From the NCBI GenBank assembly GCA_003934925.1, contig JQIX01000064.1, forward strand, positions 38,970 to 102,969: a DNA stretch of 64,000 nucleotides, in the 5' to 3' direction. The stretch's first letter is position 1, and every line of letters begins with the position of its first letter. Shown in pieces: positions 28,702 through 37,544 of the stretch. The notes below the pieces were generated by a model. That model saw only the letters and a program-made list of their open reading frames with translations. It did no database searches and was not told the DNA's origin. The DNA is from Epsilonproteobacteria bacterium (ex Lamellibrachia satsuma) (GTDB lineage Bacteria > Campylobacterota > Campylobacteria > Campylobacterales > Sulfurovaceae). A program made the translations under genes and the position numbers.

Positions 28702-31350
28702 ATGAAAATATTCAAGCATACATTCATACTCAATCTGCTGATCCTATGTGTGATGGCAGGTACTGCTGTTCTCTCTTACCGTAGCTATGTTTCTTATCAG
28801 CGATATAATGCTCCTAAAAAAAGTATAGATCTCCCTGTTTTTTTAAAGGAGATCGCCCTTACGCTTGAGAAGATAGATGATGAGAGGCTCAACAGTGCTT
28901 CCTATCTGGTAACACATACAAAAAGCAGTTTTGAAAGTATGAAGCAAACAAGGGAGAATGTGGATCAGGCCTTGTTGGAGCTCAACAACTTTATGCAAAG
29001 AAACAGTGCCTTACACCGTTATAGTGCTCAGATCAAAGATATTTATAGAGCATTGCGTCATGTGAGAGAATCAGTAGAAAGTCTCAGTGGAAACAAGATG
29101 GATATCCTCTTTCATGGTTATCACGGAAAAGTGTTCACACCGTTTGACCATATATTCAGTGAGCTTGCCTTGGAACAAAACTCTGAAATGCTGATGCGCT
29201 ATCTTTTCCTGTATGAGAAGATCATAGCACTGAAAGAAAATACAGTTCTTGAGAATACATGGATCTACTCTTTATTGCTGCAAAAACGTCCAATGAACGA
29301 GAAAGAGAGGATGATCTGGGATCAAATGATGGCAAAAGACAGACAACTACAGTTTGATACATTGCCTGATAGAGTTGTAGCGGTAGATCTCCGTGCACTG
29401 CTTTCATCTGATGCATATGTGAATCTCCTCTCAAAAGAGCGTAAACAGATACTGCATGATGCCAAAAGCGGCAGGTATAGTGTTACTATCGTATTGTGGC
29501 TGGATAAGATAGATAAGAAGATGGAGTACTTTAGCAAGGTCGAGGCGATACTTCTTGGGCAAATTGAGAAGATAGCCAAAGAGAACCTTTCCAGGTCCAA
29601 TACAGACCTGATCGCCTATAGTATAAGTGCTGGGCTGCTCTTACTGCTGTTACTCAAGCTTATCTCAATGCGTATGGAACAAGCAAAAAATAAAAAGATA
29701 TATAAAGATACACTCCGTGATATTGAACTGGTCTTTGATCCAAATCAGCAAAAAAAGCTTAAACGTCTTATTGAGAGCGGGAATCTCAATCTGATCTATA
29801 AATTCCTGATACATGCGATCCAGGATGCCAACCGGACCAAAGATCTGTTTCTGGCAAGTATGTCCCATGAGATACGTACACCGCTTAACGGAATACTTGG
29901 GTTTACGCAGTTACTCAAAGAGACAGAAACGACAGAGGAGCAAAAAGAGTTTCTCTCTGTAGTTGAAAAGAGTTCTGAACACCTGTTGAATATTGTCAAT
30001 GATATTCTGGACCTTTCCAAAATCAAAGCACAGAAGATAGAGCTGGAGCATATTGAGTTTGATCCGATAGAGTATTTTGAGTCTGCTGTTGAATCTTATG
30101 CTGGCAACGCTCTCAAAGGGAATATTGATTTTCATATCTTTATAGACCCTGAACTCCCTACACTTCTGATAGGTGATCCGACCAAGATATCGCAAGTGGT
30201 TGTCAATCTTGTGAGTAATGCGATAAAGTTTACTCCGAAGAATGGAGAGGTAAGTGTTTCTATAGAGAAAATATCAGAAAGTAATGATGAGACAGAAGTG
30301 AAGTTCTCAGTTTCAGATACGGGGATCGGGATCACAAAAGAACAGAGGAAGAAGATCTTTGAAGCCTTTTCACAAGCTGATGTCAGCACAAGCAGAAAAT
30401 ACGGTGGGACAGGGCTTGGGCTTTCCATTTCCGGTAAACTTATCGATCTTATGGGTGGCAAACTGGGTATACGGAGTGTGAAAGATGAGGGATCGACCTT
30501 CTACTTTAGCCTTGTCTTGCAGAAGGCTGAAGATGCAGAACAAAGAGTTATTAAAGAAGATATACATTCGTATAGTGTGGGTATATTCGATCCGAATATT
30601 GATGAGGAGCATTTTATCGACAGGAATCTTGAGCTTTATATTGCTTATACAGGTGCAAGGGTCAAGCACTATACAGATGAGACACTTTTGGCTGCAAAAG
30701 AGAGTGGGAATCTTCCCAATATTCTTTTCATCGATCATATGTTCCGTCAAAGAGGGAATGAGATCGAGAAATTCCTGGATATTGACAGCAAAATAGTTGT
30801 CATATCAACTAGTGACCAAAAACGAACGCTCAAACACTACGGCTCACGTATTGACAAGATACTCTATAAGCCGATCACATTTACTAAAACAATTAAAGCA
30901 TTGAGTGATAAAGAGGAAAGTACAGAGCGTAAAAAGCAGATCCATTTTAAAAATATCCATGTCCTTGTTGCAGAAGACAATCTCATTAACCAAAAACTGA
31001 TCATTAATGTATTGAAGAAAATCGGTATAGAAGTGAGTATCGCAAAGAATGGTCAGGAGGCATTGGAACATCGTATGAGAGAGGAGTATGATATGATCTT
31101 CATGGATATCGAGATGCCGGTAATGGGAGGTATGGAAGCAACGGTAAAGATATTGAGCTATGAGCGCAGTAACGGTAAACGACATATTCCGATCATTGCC
31201 TTGACGGCAAATGCCCTTACCGGAGATAAAGCGAAGTATTTAGGTGCAGGTATGGACGGCTACCTCCCCAAACCGATAGAACTGGAGGCTTTAAGGGAGA
31301 TCTTTGAAGCCTATTTTGAAGAGAAGATCGTTGAGGTGGAGGCCACTTAG
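28702..31350 (+). CDS. Hybrid sensor histidine kinase / response regulator
   Basis: An 882-residue inner-membrane sensor. It has one membrane segment near residues 8-27, a helical periplasmic sensor of about 280 residues with no recognised fold, and a second segment near 305-322. Then follow a HisKA domain (SMSHEIRTPLNG, phosphorylated His about 389), an HATPase domain (N, G1 and G2 boxes: VVNLVSNAIKF, FSVSDTGIGI, YGGTGLGLSI), a degenerate receiver-like region (about 620-740) and a C-terminal receiver (VLVAEDNLINQ, phospho-acceptor Asp about 802 in MIFMDIEMPVMGG). No DNA-binding output is fused and no regulator gene adjoins. A GEMM-like riboswitch candidate lies in the leader. GGAAG precedes the ATG. 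Confidence 0.9.
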   Translation: MKIFKHTFILNLLILCVMAGTAVLSYRSYVSYQRYNAPKKSIDLPVFLKEIALTLEKIDDERLNSASYLVTHTKSSFESMKQTRENVDQALLELNNFMQRNSALHRYSAQIKDIYRALRHVRESVESLSGNKMDILFHGYHGKVFTPFDHIFSELALEQNSEMLMRYLFLYEKIIALKENTVLENTWIYSLLLQKRPMNEKERMIWDQMMAKDRQLQFDTLPDRVVAVDLRALLSSDAYVNLLSKERKQILHDAKSGRYSVTIVLWLDKIDKKMEYFSKVEAILLGQIEKIAKENLSRSNTDLIAYSISAGLLLLLLLKLISMRMEQAKNKKIYKDTLRDIELVFDPNQQKKLKRLIESGNLNLIYKFLIHAIQDANRTKDLFLASMSHEIRTPLNGILGFTQLLKETETTEEQKEFLSVVEKSSEHLLNIVNDILDLSKIKAQKIELEHIEFDPIEYFESAVESYAGNALKGNIDFHIFIDPELPTLLIGDPTKISQVVVNLVSNAIKFTPKNGEVSVSIEKISESNDETEVKFSVSDTGIGITKEQRKKIFEAFSQADVSTSRKYGGTGLGLSISGKLIDLMGGKLGIRSVKDEGSTFYFSLVLQKAEDAEQRVIKEDIHSYSVGIFDPNIDEEHFIDRNLELYIAYTGARVKHYTDETLLAAKESGNLPNILFIDHMFRQRGNEIEKFLDIDSKIVVISTSDQKRTLKHYGSRIDKILYKPITFTKTIKALSDKEESTERKKQIHFKNIHVLVAEDNLINQKLIINVLKKIGIEVSIAKNGQEALEHRMREEYDMIFMDIEMPVMGGMEATVKILSYERSNGKRHIPIIALTANALTGDKAKYLGAGMDGYLPKPIELEALREIFEAYFEEKIVEVEAT

Positions 31351-31353
31351 TTT

Positions 31354-32934
31354 TTATACGTTATGTGCAACCTTGTAGGTAGGGTCATCCTCTTCATAAG
31401 TACAGAACGGACCGGCTGTTTTGAGCGTCTTTTTGCAATCCTCAGAAAGGTGTCTTAGCGTCAGTTTCTTTCCGGATTTTTTATATTTTTCTGTCAGCGC
31501 ATCGATTGCTTCGGCACCGGAAGAGTCCATGACCCTGGCTTTTTTGAAGTCTATGACCACTTCATCGGGGTCATTTTCAACATCGAACTTTTCATTGAAT
31601 GAGGTTACTGATCCAAAGAACAGGGGACCATCCAGTTCATAGATCTTTTTGCCGTTTTCTATTGCGGTATGTGCAAAGATCTTTGCATGTTCCCAGGCAA
31701 AGACAAGGGCAGAGATGATGATACCAGCGATCACTGCTACTGCAAGATCAAAAAAGATCGTGATGATCGTAACGGTAACCAGTACAAAAGCATCAGCTTT
31801 TGGCATATGTGTGATACGTTTAATGGAAGAGAACTCGAATGTCCCGATACTCACCATGAACATGATCCCTACCAATACAGCCATAGGTATAGCTGCGATC
31901 ACACCGGAAAAACTGACAACAAGGATGATGAGCAGCACAGCAGCAGTAAAAGAGGAGAGGCGGCCAAGACCACCGGATGTAAAGTTGATAACTGACTGTC
32001 CGATCATGGCACAGCCAGCCATACCGCCAAAGAGTCCGGAGCTTGCATTTCCCACACCAAGTGCTACACATTCTTTATTCCCTGAACCGCGTTTGCCACC
32101 CATTTCATCGAGTACCGAAAGTGTAAGTAAGGATTCAATGAGTCCTACCAGTGCTACAATAAATGAAGTTGGTAATATGATCTTCATGGACTCCCATGAG
32201 AAAAATGATGCATCAGGCATGATAAAATGAGGCATGGAGACATGTGAAAGGTTTGCTAGATCACCTACGGTTTTAGTCTCTATGTGTCCAAAGTACACGA
32301 CTAAAGTCACCACTACTATAGCTACAAGCCCGGCAGGAACAGCTTTGCTTACTTTAGGCAGGAATTGCATGGTCGCCATCGTTATGATAACGATAATGTA
32401 CATGATGTAATTTTCAGAAAAACTTGCTTTTATTATATCTATCCATGAGCTATACTGTTCTATATGTGAAGGTGCAAGGAACGGCAGCTGTGCCAATGCG
32501 ATGACGATAGCAAGACCGTTTACGAATCCAAAGAGAGCAGGTTGAGGTACAAGACGGATAAATTTACCCATCTTCATGACGCCTATAGCTATTTGTATGA
32601 GCCCCGCAATGATGGAAGTCAAAAGAATATAATGCAAGATCATCATAGAGAGTGCTTCGGCATCGAGCTCTGGGTACATCTTTTTGACAGCAAGTCCAAG
32701 GGAGACGAATACCACTGCTACAGAGCCTGTGGCTCCGGAGATCATGCCGGGTTTACCACCAAGCAAGGCAGTTATAAGCCCTATAATAAAAGCCCCGTAA
32801 AGACCAACTATAGGAGAGACACCTGCTATAAATGAAAATGCTATCGCCTCTGGCACAAGTGCAACGGCTACCAATGCTCCAGACAGGATATCATTTTTGA
32901 TATTCTGTTTTGAATAGTTTTGAATGTTAAACAA
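31354..32934 (-). CDS. SulP-family anion transporter with STAS domain
   Basis: Inner-membrane anion transporter of 526 residues, about 10-12 membrane segments (residues 15-420) with the SulP signature region VALVPEAIAFSFIAGVSP and GGMAGCAMIGQSVINFTSGG. A STAS domain ends the protein (about 435-515; VIDFKKARVMDSSGAEAIDA). SulP members move sulfate, bicarbonate or other anions with Na+ or H+; the substrate cannot be read here. With an alpha-carbonic anhydrase 4 kb away, bicarbonate is one option. The TTG start follows AAGGAA. It is convergent with the kinase gene, three bases apart. Confidence 0.88.
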   Translation of the reverse strand: MFNIQNYSKQNIKNDILSGALVAVALVPEAIAFSFIAGVSPIVGLYGAFIIGLITALLGGKPGMISGATGSVAVVFVSLGLAVKKMYPELDAEALSMMILHYILLTSIIAGLIQIAIGVMKMGKFIRLVPQPALFGFVNGLAIVIALAQLPFLAPSHIEQYSSWIDIIKASFSENYIMYIIVIITMATMQFLPKVSKAVPAGLVAIVVVTLVVYFGHIETKTVGDLANLSHVSMPHFIMPDASFFSWESMKIILPTSFIVALVGLIESLLTLSVLDEMGGKRGSGNKECVALGVGNASSGLFGGMAGCAMIGQSVINFTSGGLGRLSSFTAAVLLIILVVSFSGVIAAIPMAVLVGIMFMVSIGTFEFSSIKRITHMPKADAFVLVTVTIITIFFDLAVAVIAGIIISALVFAWEHAKIFAHTAIENGKKIYELDGPLFFGSVTSFNEKFDVENDPDEVVIDFKKARVMDSSGAEAIDALTEKYKKSGKKLTLRHLSEDCKKTLKTAGPFCTYEEDDPTYKVAHNV

Positions 32935-33003
32935 GAGTAAGTTCCTTACATGACCATAAATAATTTGGGGATTTTACCATAATTGTTTATAGGAGAGATT
33001 AGA

Positions 33004-34071
33004 TTAAAGTGATACACCGATACCAATAGTATCACTCAAAACAATTTCACTTTCATTAAAAAGTATATCGGTTTTAACCGGATGTTCAGATAGAAGTGCC
33101 ACAGAATCAAGATCAAGCATGGTAATGGTGTCTGCTTTGGCAGAAGCGACATGGACTCCGGCAGCCACAGAGATGGGCCCTTCCAACATACAGCCAATCA
33201 TACATTTTGCACCAAACTCTGCTGAAAGATCAGCAAGCTTCAGTGCCTGTGTGATACCTGCGGTTTTTGCCAGCTTGATGTTCACATAGTCTATGGCTTC
33301 GAATTCCAGTAATCTACGTGCATCTTTAACGCTGAAGATGGATTCATCTGCAAGCAGGGGAGTTTTGACTCGCTCTTTGATATATTTGAGTCCCTCTATG
33401 TCATCGGCTTTTACAGGCTGTTCTATAAATTCTGCGATGATATCCTGTTTTTCCAAAGTATGTAAAAGTGCTACACTTTCTTTTGCCGTCCAACCCTGGT
33501 TTGCGTCGAGTCTCAGTTTGATATTTTTATCCAAAGCATTATGTATGGCTTTTACTCTTTCTATATCTTTTTTTGGATCATCACCTATTTTTATCTTGAG
33601 TGTTTCATAGCCCAAACTGACAGCGTCAAGAGAGTCTGCTATCATTTTATCTATGGTACCCATACTTATGGTGATATCGGTCCTGAAGTGGGTTTGCGTA
33701 CCACCAAGCATTTGGTAAAGAGGCTGTTCGGCAGCTTTGGCTTTTAGATCATAGAGTGCAATTTCCAAAGCAGATTTGGCGGTAGTATTTTTAACTATCA
33801 AACGATGGATAAGATTTAAAATAGATTCAAAATCTTCGATCTCTTTACCAATGATATGTGGTTTGATGTACTCAATGGCAGCGACCATTGATCCCATTGT
33901 CTCCCCTGTGATCACAGGAGTAGGCGCACCCTCTCCATATCCCACTAAGCCGTTATCACACTCAATGATGACAACGAGGTCTTCCAGTGCATCTACACGA
34001 CGCAAAGAGGTAATAAAAGGGGTTTTAAGGGGCGCCTTAAGCGTTGAGGTATGTATGCATGATATCTTCAT
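33004..34071 (-). CDS. Dipeptide epimerase (enolase superfamily)
   Basis: Muconate-lactonising subgroup enzyme of 355 residues, most like L-Ala-D/L-Glu epimerase, which recycles murein peptides. The general-base pair sits in YETLKIKIGDD (KxK, about residues 160-162). Metal ligands follow in order in RLDANQGW, EFIEQPVK and LLADESIF, and the opposite-face lysine is in VNIKLAKTAGI. Length and motifs fit dipeptide epimerases. It is 50 bases downstream of the DUF819 transporter-like gene, a pairing seen in other bacteria. Confidence 0.85.
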   Translation of the reverse strand: MKISCIHTSTLKAPLKTPFITSLRRVDALEDLVVIIECDNGLVGYGEGAPTPVITGETMGSMVAAIEYIKPHIIGKEIEDFESILNLIHRLIVKNTTAKSALEIALYDLKAKAAEQPLYQMLGGTQTHFRTDITISMGTIDKMIADSLDAVSLGYETLKIKIGDDPKKDIERVKAIHNALDKNIKLRLDANQGWTAKESVALLHTLEKQDIIAEFIEQPVKADDIEGLKYIKERVKTPLLADESIFSVKDARRLLEFEAIDYVNIKLAKTAGITQALKLADLSAEFGAKCMIGCMLEGPISVAAGVHVASAKADTITMLDLDSVALLSEHPVKTDILFNESEIVLSDTIGIGVSL

Positions 34072-34121
34072 AAGCTATGTTTAGAACTCCAAATATTAAT
34101 TGTGATATTGTATCAAATAAA

Positions 34122-35282
34122 TTATCCTGCTATGACTTCCAGTGCTTTCCCTACCATAAGTCCACCGAAAGTTCCTAAAATATACCCCATCATAGCCATC
34201 AGTACACCTATGGGGATGAGGGCTTTTGAGTAGGCAGATGCCAGAATGGGGGCGGAGGCTATACCGCCGATATTGGCAAGTGAAGCGACACCAAGTGAAA
34301 AAAGATCAAGTTTAAAAAGTTTGGCAAATAAGACCATGAAGCCCATATGCACAGCAATGATGACAAATCCGGCAAAAATGTAAAGCGGGGCCTGGGTAAG
34401 TTCTGCAAAATTTGCACGTGAGGCAATGAGTGCAACAATGAGATAAAGCAGGATATGCCCTATTTCTGAAGAACCAGGAACTTTTGACAGGGGTGTCATT
34501 GCCATGATGATACCTGCAATGGTAGCTATGATCACTACCCAGGTCGTAGTTGTCAGGAATGATGTAACAGGACAAAAAGATGCAGCATATTGGCTCAATG
34601 CCGAAACAAAAAGAGACATAGCCAGAAGCAGGAAAAGTGAGGTAAAGTCCATTTTCTTCGTTGTCTCTTTCAGTGCCAGTCTCTGGCCCACTTCATCTAT
34701 AAGGGATGTATCTGCTCTGCTCCAGGTATTGAATCTGCCTGCCATAGGCACAAGTGCCAGCAGGATCATTACCCAAATGGCATAGTCTATGGAGTCGATA
34801 AGCAGGGCATAGCCCATTTTGCTGTCAGACAGGTCAAGTGCACCCTGTATGGCGACCATGTTTCCCGTACCCCCCATCCATGAGCCTGAAAGCGCGGCAA
34901 AAGCTTTCCATGCATCAGTTTCAAAAGCTGTATGAAAAAGGGCAAAAGTGATGATGAAACCCAATGCTATACTTATGGAGGCCAGGAGAAAAGTAAGCAG
35001 CATTTTCTTACCCAGTTTAAATATTTCACGCATATCCGCACCAAGCAGCATGAGAAAGATCATTGCAGGAAGAAGGTTTGATTTGACTGCTTTGTAGGTA
35101 CTTGTGATCTCTGTGCTTTTTTGCCAAAATCCAAAGGTTGAGAAGAGCATTACTGTAAAGTAGATGATAACAATGGCAGGGAGGTATTCGAACAGTTTTA
35201 ATGTACTCTTTTTTTCAACATAGACGATACTGGCTGCGATCATCGCCAGTGCTGACAGGTAGGTAAATCCATTTTCGATCAT
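34122..35282 (-). CDS. DUF819-family membrane protein
   Basis: Inner-membrane protein of 386 residues with about ten membrane segments and family motifs LSGSWMGGTGNMVAIQGAL and ASLANIGGIASAPILASAYS near the middle and end. DUF819 proteins are related to the transporter superfamily of anion exchangers and are often next to dipeptide or amino-acid racemase genes, so it may carry peptides or amino acids for the adjacent epimerase. That role is inference. It is 12 bases after the methyltransferase gene. Confidence 0.82.
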   Translation of the reverse strand: MIENGFTYLSALAMIAASIVYVEKKSTLKLFEYLPAIVIIYFTVMLFSTFGFWQKSTEITSTYKAVKSNLLPAMIFLMLLGADMREIFKLGKKMLLTFLLASISIALGFIITFALFHTAFETDAWKAFAALSGSWMGGTGNMVAIQGALDLSDSKMGYALLIDSIDYAIWVMILLALVPMAGRFNTWSRADTSLIDEVGQRLALKETTKKMDFTSLFLLLAMSLFVSALSQYAASFCPVTSFLTTTTWVVIIATIAGIIMAMTPLSKVPGSSEIGHILLYLIVALIASRANFAELTQAPLYIFAGFVIIAVHMGFMVLFAKLFKLDLFSLGVASLANIGGIASAPILASAYSKALIPIGVLMAMMGYILGTFGGLMVGKALEVIAG

Positions 35283-35294
35283 TATTTTCTCACT

Positions 35295-35735
35295 TTATAG
35301 TAGATAGGGTATAAAAAGCTTTGTTTTCTTTTTGTATATTATATATGTTTCATCATGCCCACACCAGAGTCGCTCTTCCCTTTTTGCTTTCAGTACCAGT
35401 ACCAGGACAAGGCCGATAAAAAAAAGAAATTCAGTGAGTGTAGGGTTTGCTGCAAGCACACCGGACATCATTATGATCACAGAAGTGTACATGGGATGGC
35501 GTATCCATCGGTAGGCTCCTGTTGTGATGAGCCGGCATCCTTCTTTGAGGCTGGGTTGTATGTTGAAGTTACCTCTCTGGTTGTGGTTTATCGCCCAAAG
35601 TCCGAGAAGAAGCCCCATAATAAAAATGGATATTCCAACCGGAGAATCCAATATATCATGAGAAAAGAACAACATAAGTCCTATAAGCCCGAACTGTAGA
35701 AAGACTAAAAGTTTAGGGTAGCGTCTGCTTTTCAT
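35295..35735 (-). CDS. Isoprenylcysteine carboxyl methyltransferase-like membrane protein
   Basis: A 146-residue membrane protein with four hydrophobic segments. It contains the phospholipid methyltransferase/ICMT-type SAM-binding signature TGAYRWIRHPMYTS (about residues 69-82) and ends with REERLWCGHDETY then KKKTKLFIPYL, as in bacterial ICMT-like proteins. Bacterial members methylate small thiols or lipids; the substrate here is unknown. It overlaps the patatin gene by four bases. Confidence 0.82.
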   Translation of the reverse strand: MKSRRYPKLLVFLQFGLIGLMLFFSHDILDSPVGISIFIMGLLLGLWAINHNQRGNFNIQPSLKEGCRLITTGAYRWIRHPMYTSVIIMMSGVLAANPTLTEFLFFIGLVLVLVLKAKREERLWCGHDETYIIYKKKTKLFIPYLL

Positions 35736-36514
35736 AATAGGTTCAATCCCAAAGCTCTTATCTCTTTTACTTTATGGAAATGAAATGTTTTGTAATCTTT
35801 TGTTTCAGGTTCCAAAAGATAAATGTTCTTGTCCGAATTTCTGATATGTGTCCGGGTTTGATTGTAAATAAGCAGTCGTATGGATCTTTCAAACATTTCG
35901 AGAACATTGGCTGTTTTAAAGAAGTTATCCGGCATTGTCTTTTGAAACGAATTTTCACCTAAAACATCTACAGCCAGTACATCAGTGAGCGTTGCTTCAT
36001 TAATACCAAGATTTTCACATAAAAAACCATCACCATAGGTATTGCCGTCTATGACATGTTCATCAAAAATTCCTGGTATGGCCATTGTGGAAAGCAGGGC
36101 ATCTTTGATATAGATATCTTCATCGGAAGCACTAAATACTCTTTTATGCCCATTAAGAAGGTTGGTTGCAATGAGTTTAAGAGGTATTTGTGTCTCATTC
36201 ATCTTTCTGTTGTGAAAAATATCATTAAATATCATTGCGATCTTGTCACTATCCACTATGGCATTACCGGAAAAAGAAAATTTTATCCAGTTGTAAATCT
36301 TTGCAAAACTTTTAATATGTTCGTGTATCTCCTTTTCATGCATTCCTATGGAAATACATGCTCCGATAATACCACCCATACTTGTACCTACGATCTCCTG
36401 AGGCAGGATGTTATGTTTTTCAAGATCATGCAGGACTCCTAAATGTGCGATACCTAACGCACCCCCTCCGGAGAGTACCAATGTAAAGTCAGCAATGTTA
36501 AAATCTTTTATCAT
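35732..36514 (-). CDS. Patatin-like phospholipase
   Basis: Cytoplasmic Ser-Asp lipid acyl hydrolase of 260 residues. The oxyanion-hole motif LSGGGALGIAHLGVLHDL is at residues 14-31, the nucleophile elbow GTSMGG gives Ser about 45, and the catalytic Asp lies in YGDGFL (about 166). It should hydrolyse membrane phospholipids. It leads a minus-strand run patatin, ICMT-like, DUF819, epimerase. A TATAAT lies six bases before the ATG and no ribosome binding site is visible, so its mRNA is probably leaderless. Confidence 0.88.
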   Translation of the reverse strand: MIKDFNIADFTLVLSGGGALGIAHLGVLHDLEKHNILPQEIVGTSMGGIIGACISIGMHEKEIHEHIKSFAKIYNWIKFSFSGNAIVDSDKIAMIFNDIFHNRKMNETQIPLKLIATNLLNGHKRVFSASDEDIYIKDALLSTMAIPGIFDEHVIDGNTYGDGFLCENLGINEATLTDVLAVDVLGENSFQKTMPDNFFKTANVLEMFERSIRLLIYNQTRTHIRNSDKNIYLLEPETKDYKTFHFHKVKEIRALGLNLL

Positions 36515-36520
36515 GAAGAT

Positions 36521-36526
36521 ATTATA
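36521..36526 (-). promoter_or_regulatory. -10 element for patatin operon, abutting the start codon
   Basis: Minus-strand TATAAT with only six bases before the ATG. The expected transcription start coincides with the A of ATG. Confidence 0.5.
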
Positions 36527-36575
36527 GCGTAACCAAAATTTTATATTTAATGCATACTATTTCTTTACTCTATGC

Positions 36576-36581
36576 TATAAT
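36576..36581 (+). promoter_or_regulatory. -10 element for the small ORF and endonuclease-like gene
   Basis: TATAAT in TGCTATAATCATAG. A GAGGAG motif follows at 36597-36602, then the ATG of a 52-codon frame. This supports expression of the small ORF. Confidence 0.5.
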
Positions 36582-36613
36582 CATAGAGAAAAACAGAGGA
36601 GTTTCCTGTCGAT

Positions 36614-36772
36614 ATGATACCTTTAGAACAACTAATATTTGAATGTATTCTGATAGGGTTTTGTAGTATTTCTATTTTTTCTGCTGTAAGCTACATCCTT
36701 TATCAAGAACGATCATCAGTAAGTTGTGAAATACCTAAAAATATGATAAAAGTATCTACTTCTTTGCGCTGA
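36614..36772 (+). CDS. Small single-span membrane protein (52 residues)
   Basis: A short frame too small for usual length cut-offs. It encodes a hydrophobic segment (about residues 7-30: LIFECILIGFCSISIFSAVS then YILY) and a short polar tail with cysteines. It lies just after a TATAAT and GAGGAG and ends two bases before the start of the next gene, so it would lead a two-gene transcript. The spacing from GAGGAG to ATG is long (11 bases), which lowers certainty. No family recognised. Confidence 0.45.
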   Translation: MIPLEQLIFECILIGFCSISIFSAVSYILYQERSSVSCEIPKNMIKVSTSLR

Positions 36773-36773
36773 T

Positions 36774-37526
36774 ATGTTCATTCCTTCCCTTCTTCATCAT
36801 CGTTCATGTTATTTTGCCTGCAGCAGCTTTGTACCAGATACTTTTGGGCTGCTTTGCTGGAATGTCTATAAGAAAAACACCAAACACCCCAGATTCAAAC
36901 CTTATCTTCAAGCGTTGACTTTAGAACAAGAGATCGATTTTTTACTTTTTCAGGAAGCTAATTTTAAAGATGAGAAACACTTCACACTTCCGGAGTATAC
37001 TTTCGATGCTGCAGCCAATTTGGAAGTTATGGGAGAGTTTTATGGTGTCTTGAGTGCAAGCAGGGTGGAGTCAAAGGGTGCACAGGCCTATCTTTCGGAA
37101 GGAAGAGAGAGTCTTATCGGCCCGCATAAAAGTCTGCTTTTGAGTGCATATCCTTTTGAGGATGGAACCAAGCTTTTGATACTCAATGTGCATGCGATCA
37201 ACTTTCGTGAAAATAAACGTTATGACAAAGAACTTGAACGATTTTTGGAACTTATGAAGTATCATGAAGGACCTATGATCATTGCGGGTGATTTCAATAC
37301 TTGGAATAAAAAACGTATACAAAAACTGCATGAAATAAGAAAAAAACTCTCTCTTGAAGCGGTACCGTTCAAGCAGGTAGACAAGGTGAAATCTTTCATG
37401 GGAAATCATTTGGATTTCATCTTCTACCGTGGTGTAGAACTTCTGGATTTTGCTGTTTTCAGGGATCATAGACTCTCCGATCATAATCCGCTTTTCGCAC
37501 AATTTAGGAAAATATCAAATAGGTAA
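36774..37526 (+). CDS. Endonuclease/exonuclease/phosphatase-family protein
   Basis: A 250-residue EEP-fold protein: LLCWNVYKKN (N-terminal Asn), LLFQEAN (metal Glu), NVHAINF, IIAGDFNTWNKKR, and the C-terminal LSDHNPLF with catalytic His. The fold hydrolyses phosphodiesters in DNA, RNA, lipids or small molecules; the target is unknown. The first 20 residues (MFIPSLLHHRSCYFACSSF) are poorly conserved-looking and could be a weak membrane signal or over-extension, but no better start with a ribosome binding site was seen. It is convergent with the HAD gene. Confidence 0.82.
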   Translation: MFIPSLLHHRSCYFACSSFVPDTFGLLCWNVYKKNTKHPRFKPYLQALTLEQEIDFLLFQEANFKDEKHFTLPEYTFDAAANLEVMGEFYGVLSASRVESKGAQAYLSEGRESLIGPHKSLLLSAYPFEDGTKLLILNVHAINFRENKRYDKELERFLELMKYHEGPMIIAGDFNTWNKKRIQKLHEIRKKLSLEAVPFKQVDKVKSFMGNHLDFIFYRGVELLDFAVFRDHRLSDHNPLFAQFRKISNR

Positions 37527-37544
37527 TATCCTTAAATAAGAGAT

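Noticed and set aside
31649..32230. 193-codon plus-strand frame opposite the SulP gene
   Set aside because: Antisense to conserved SulP helices, low-complexity Ser/Pro/Thr content, no start signal.
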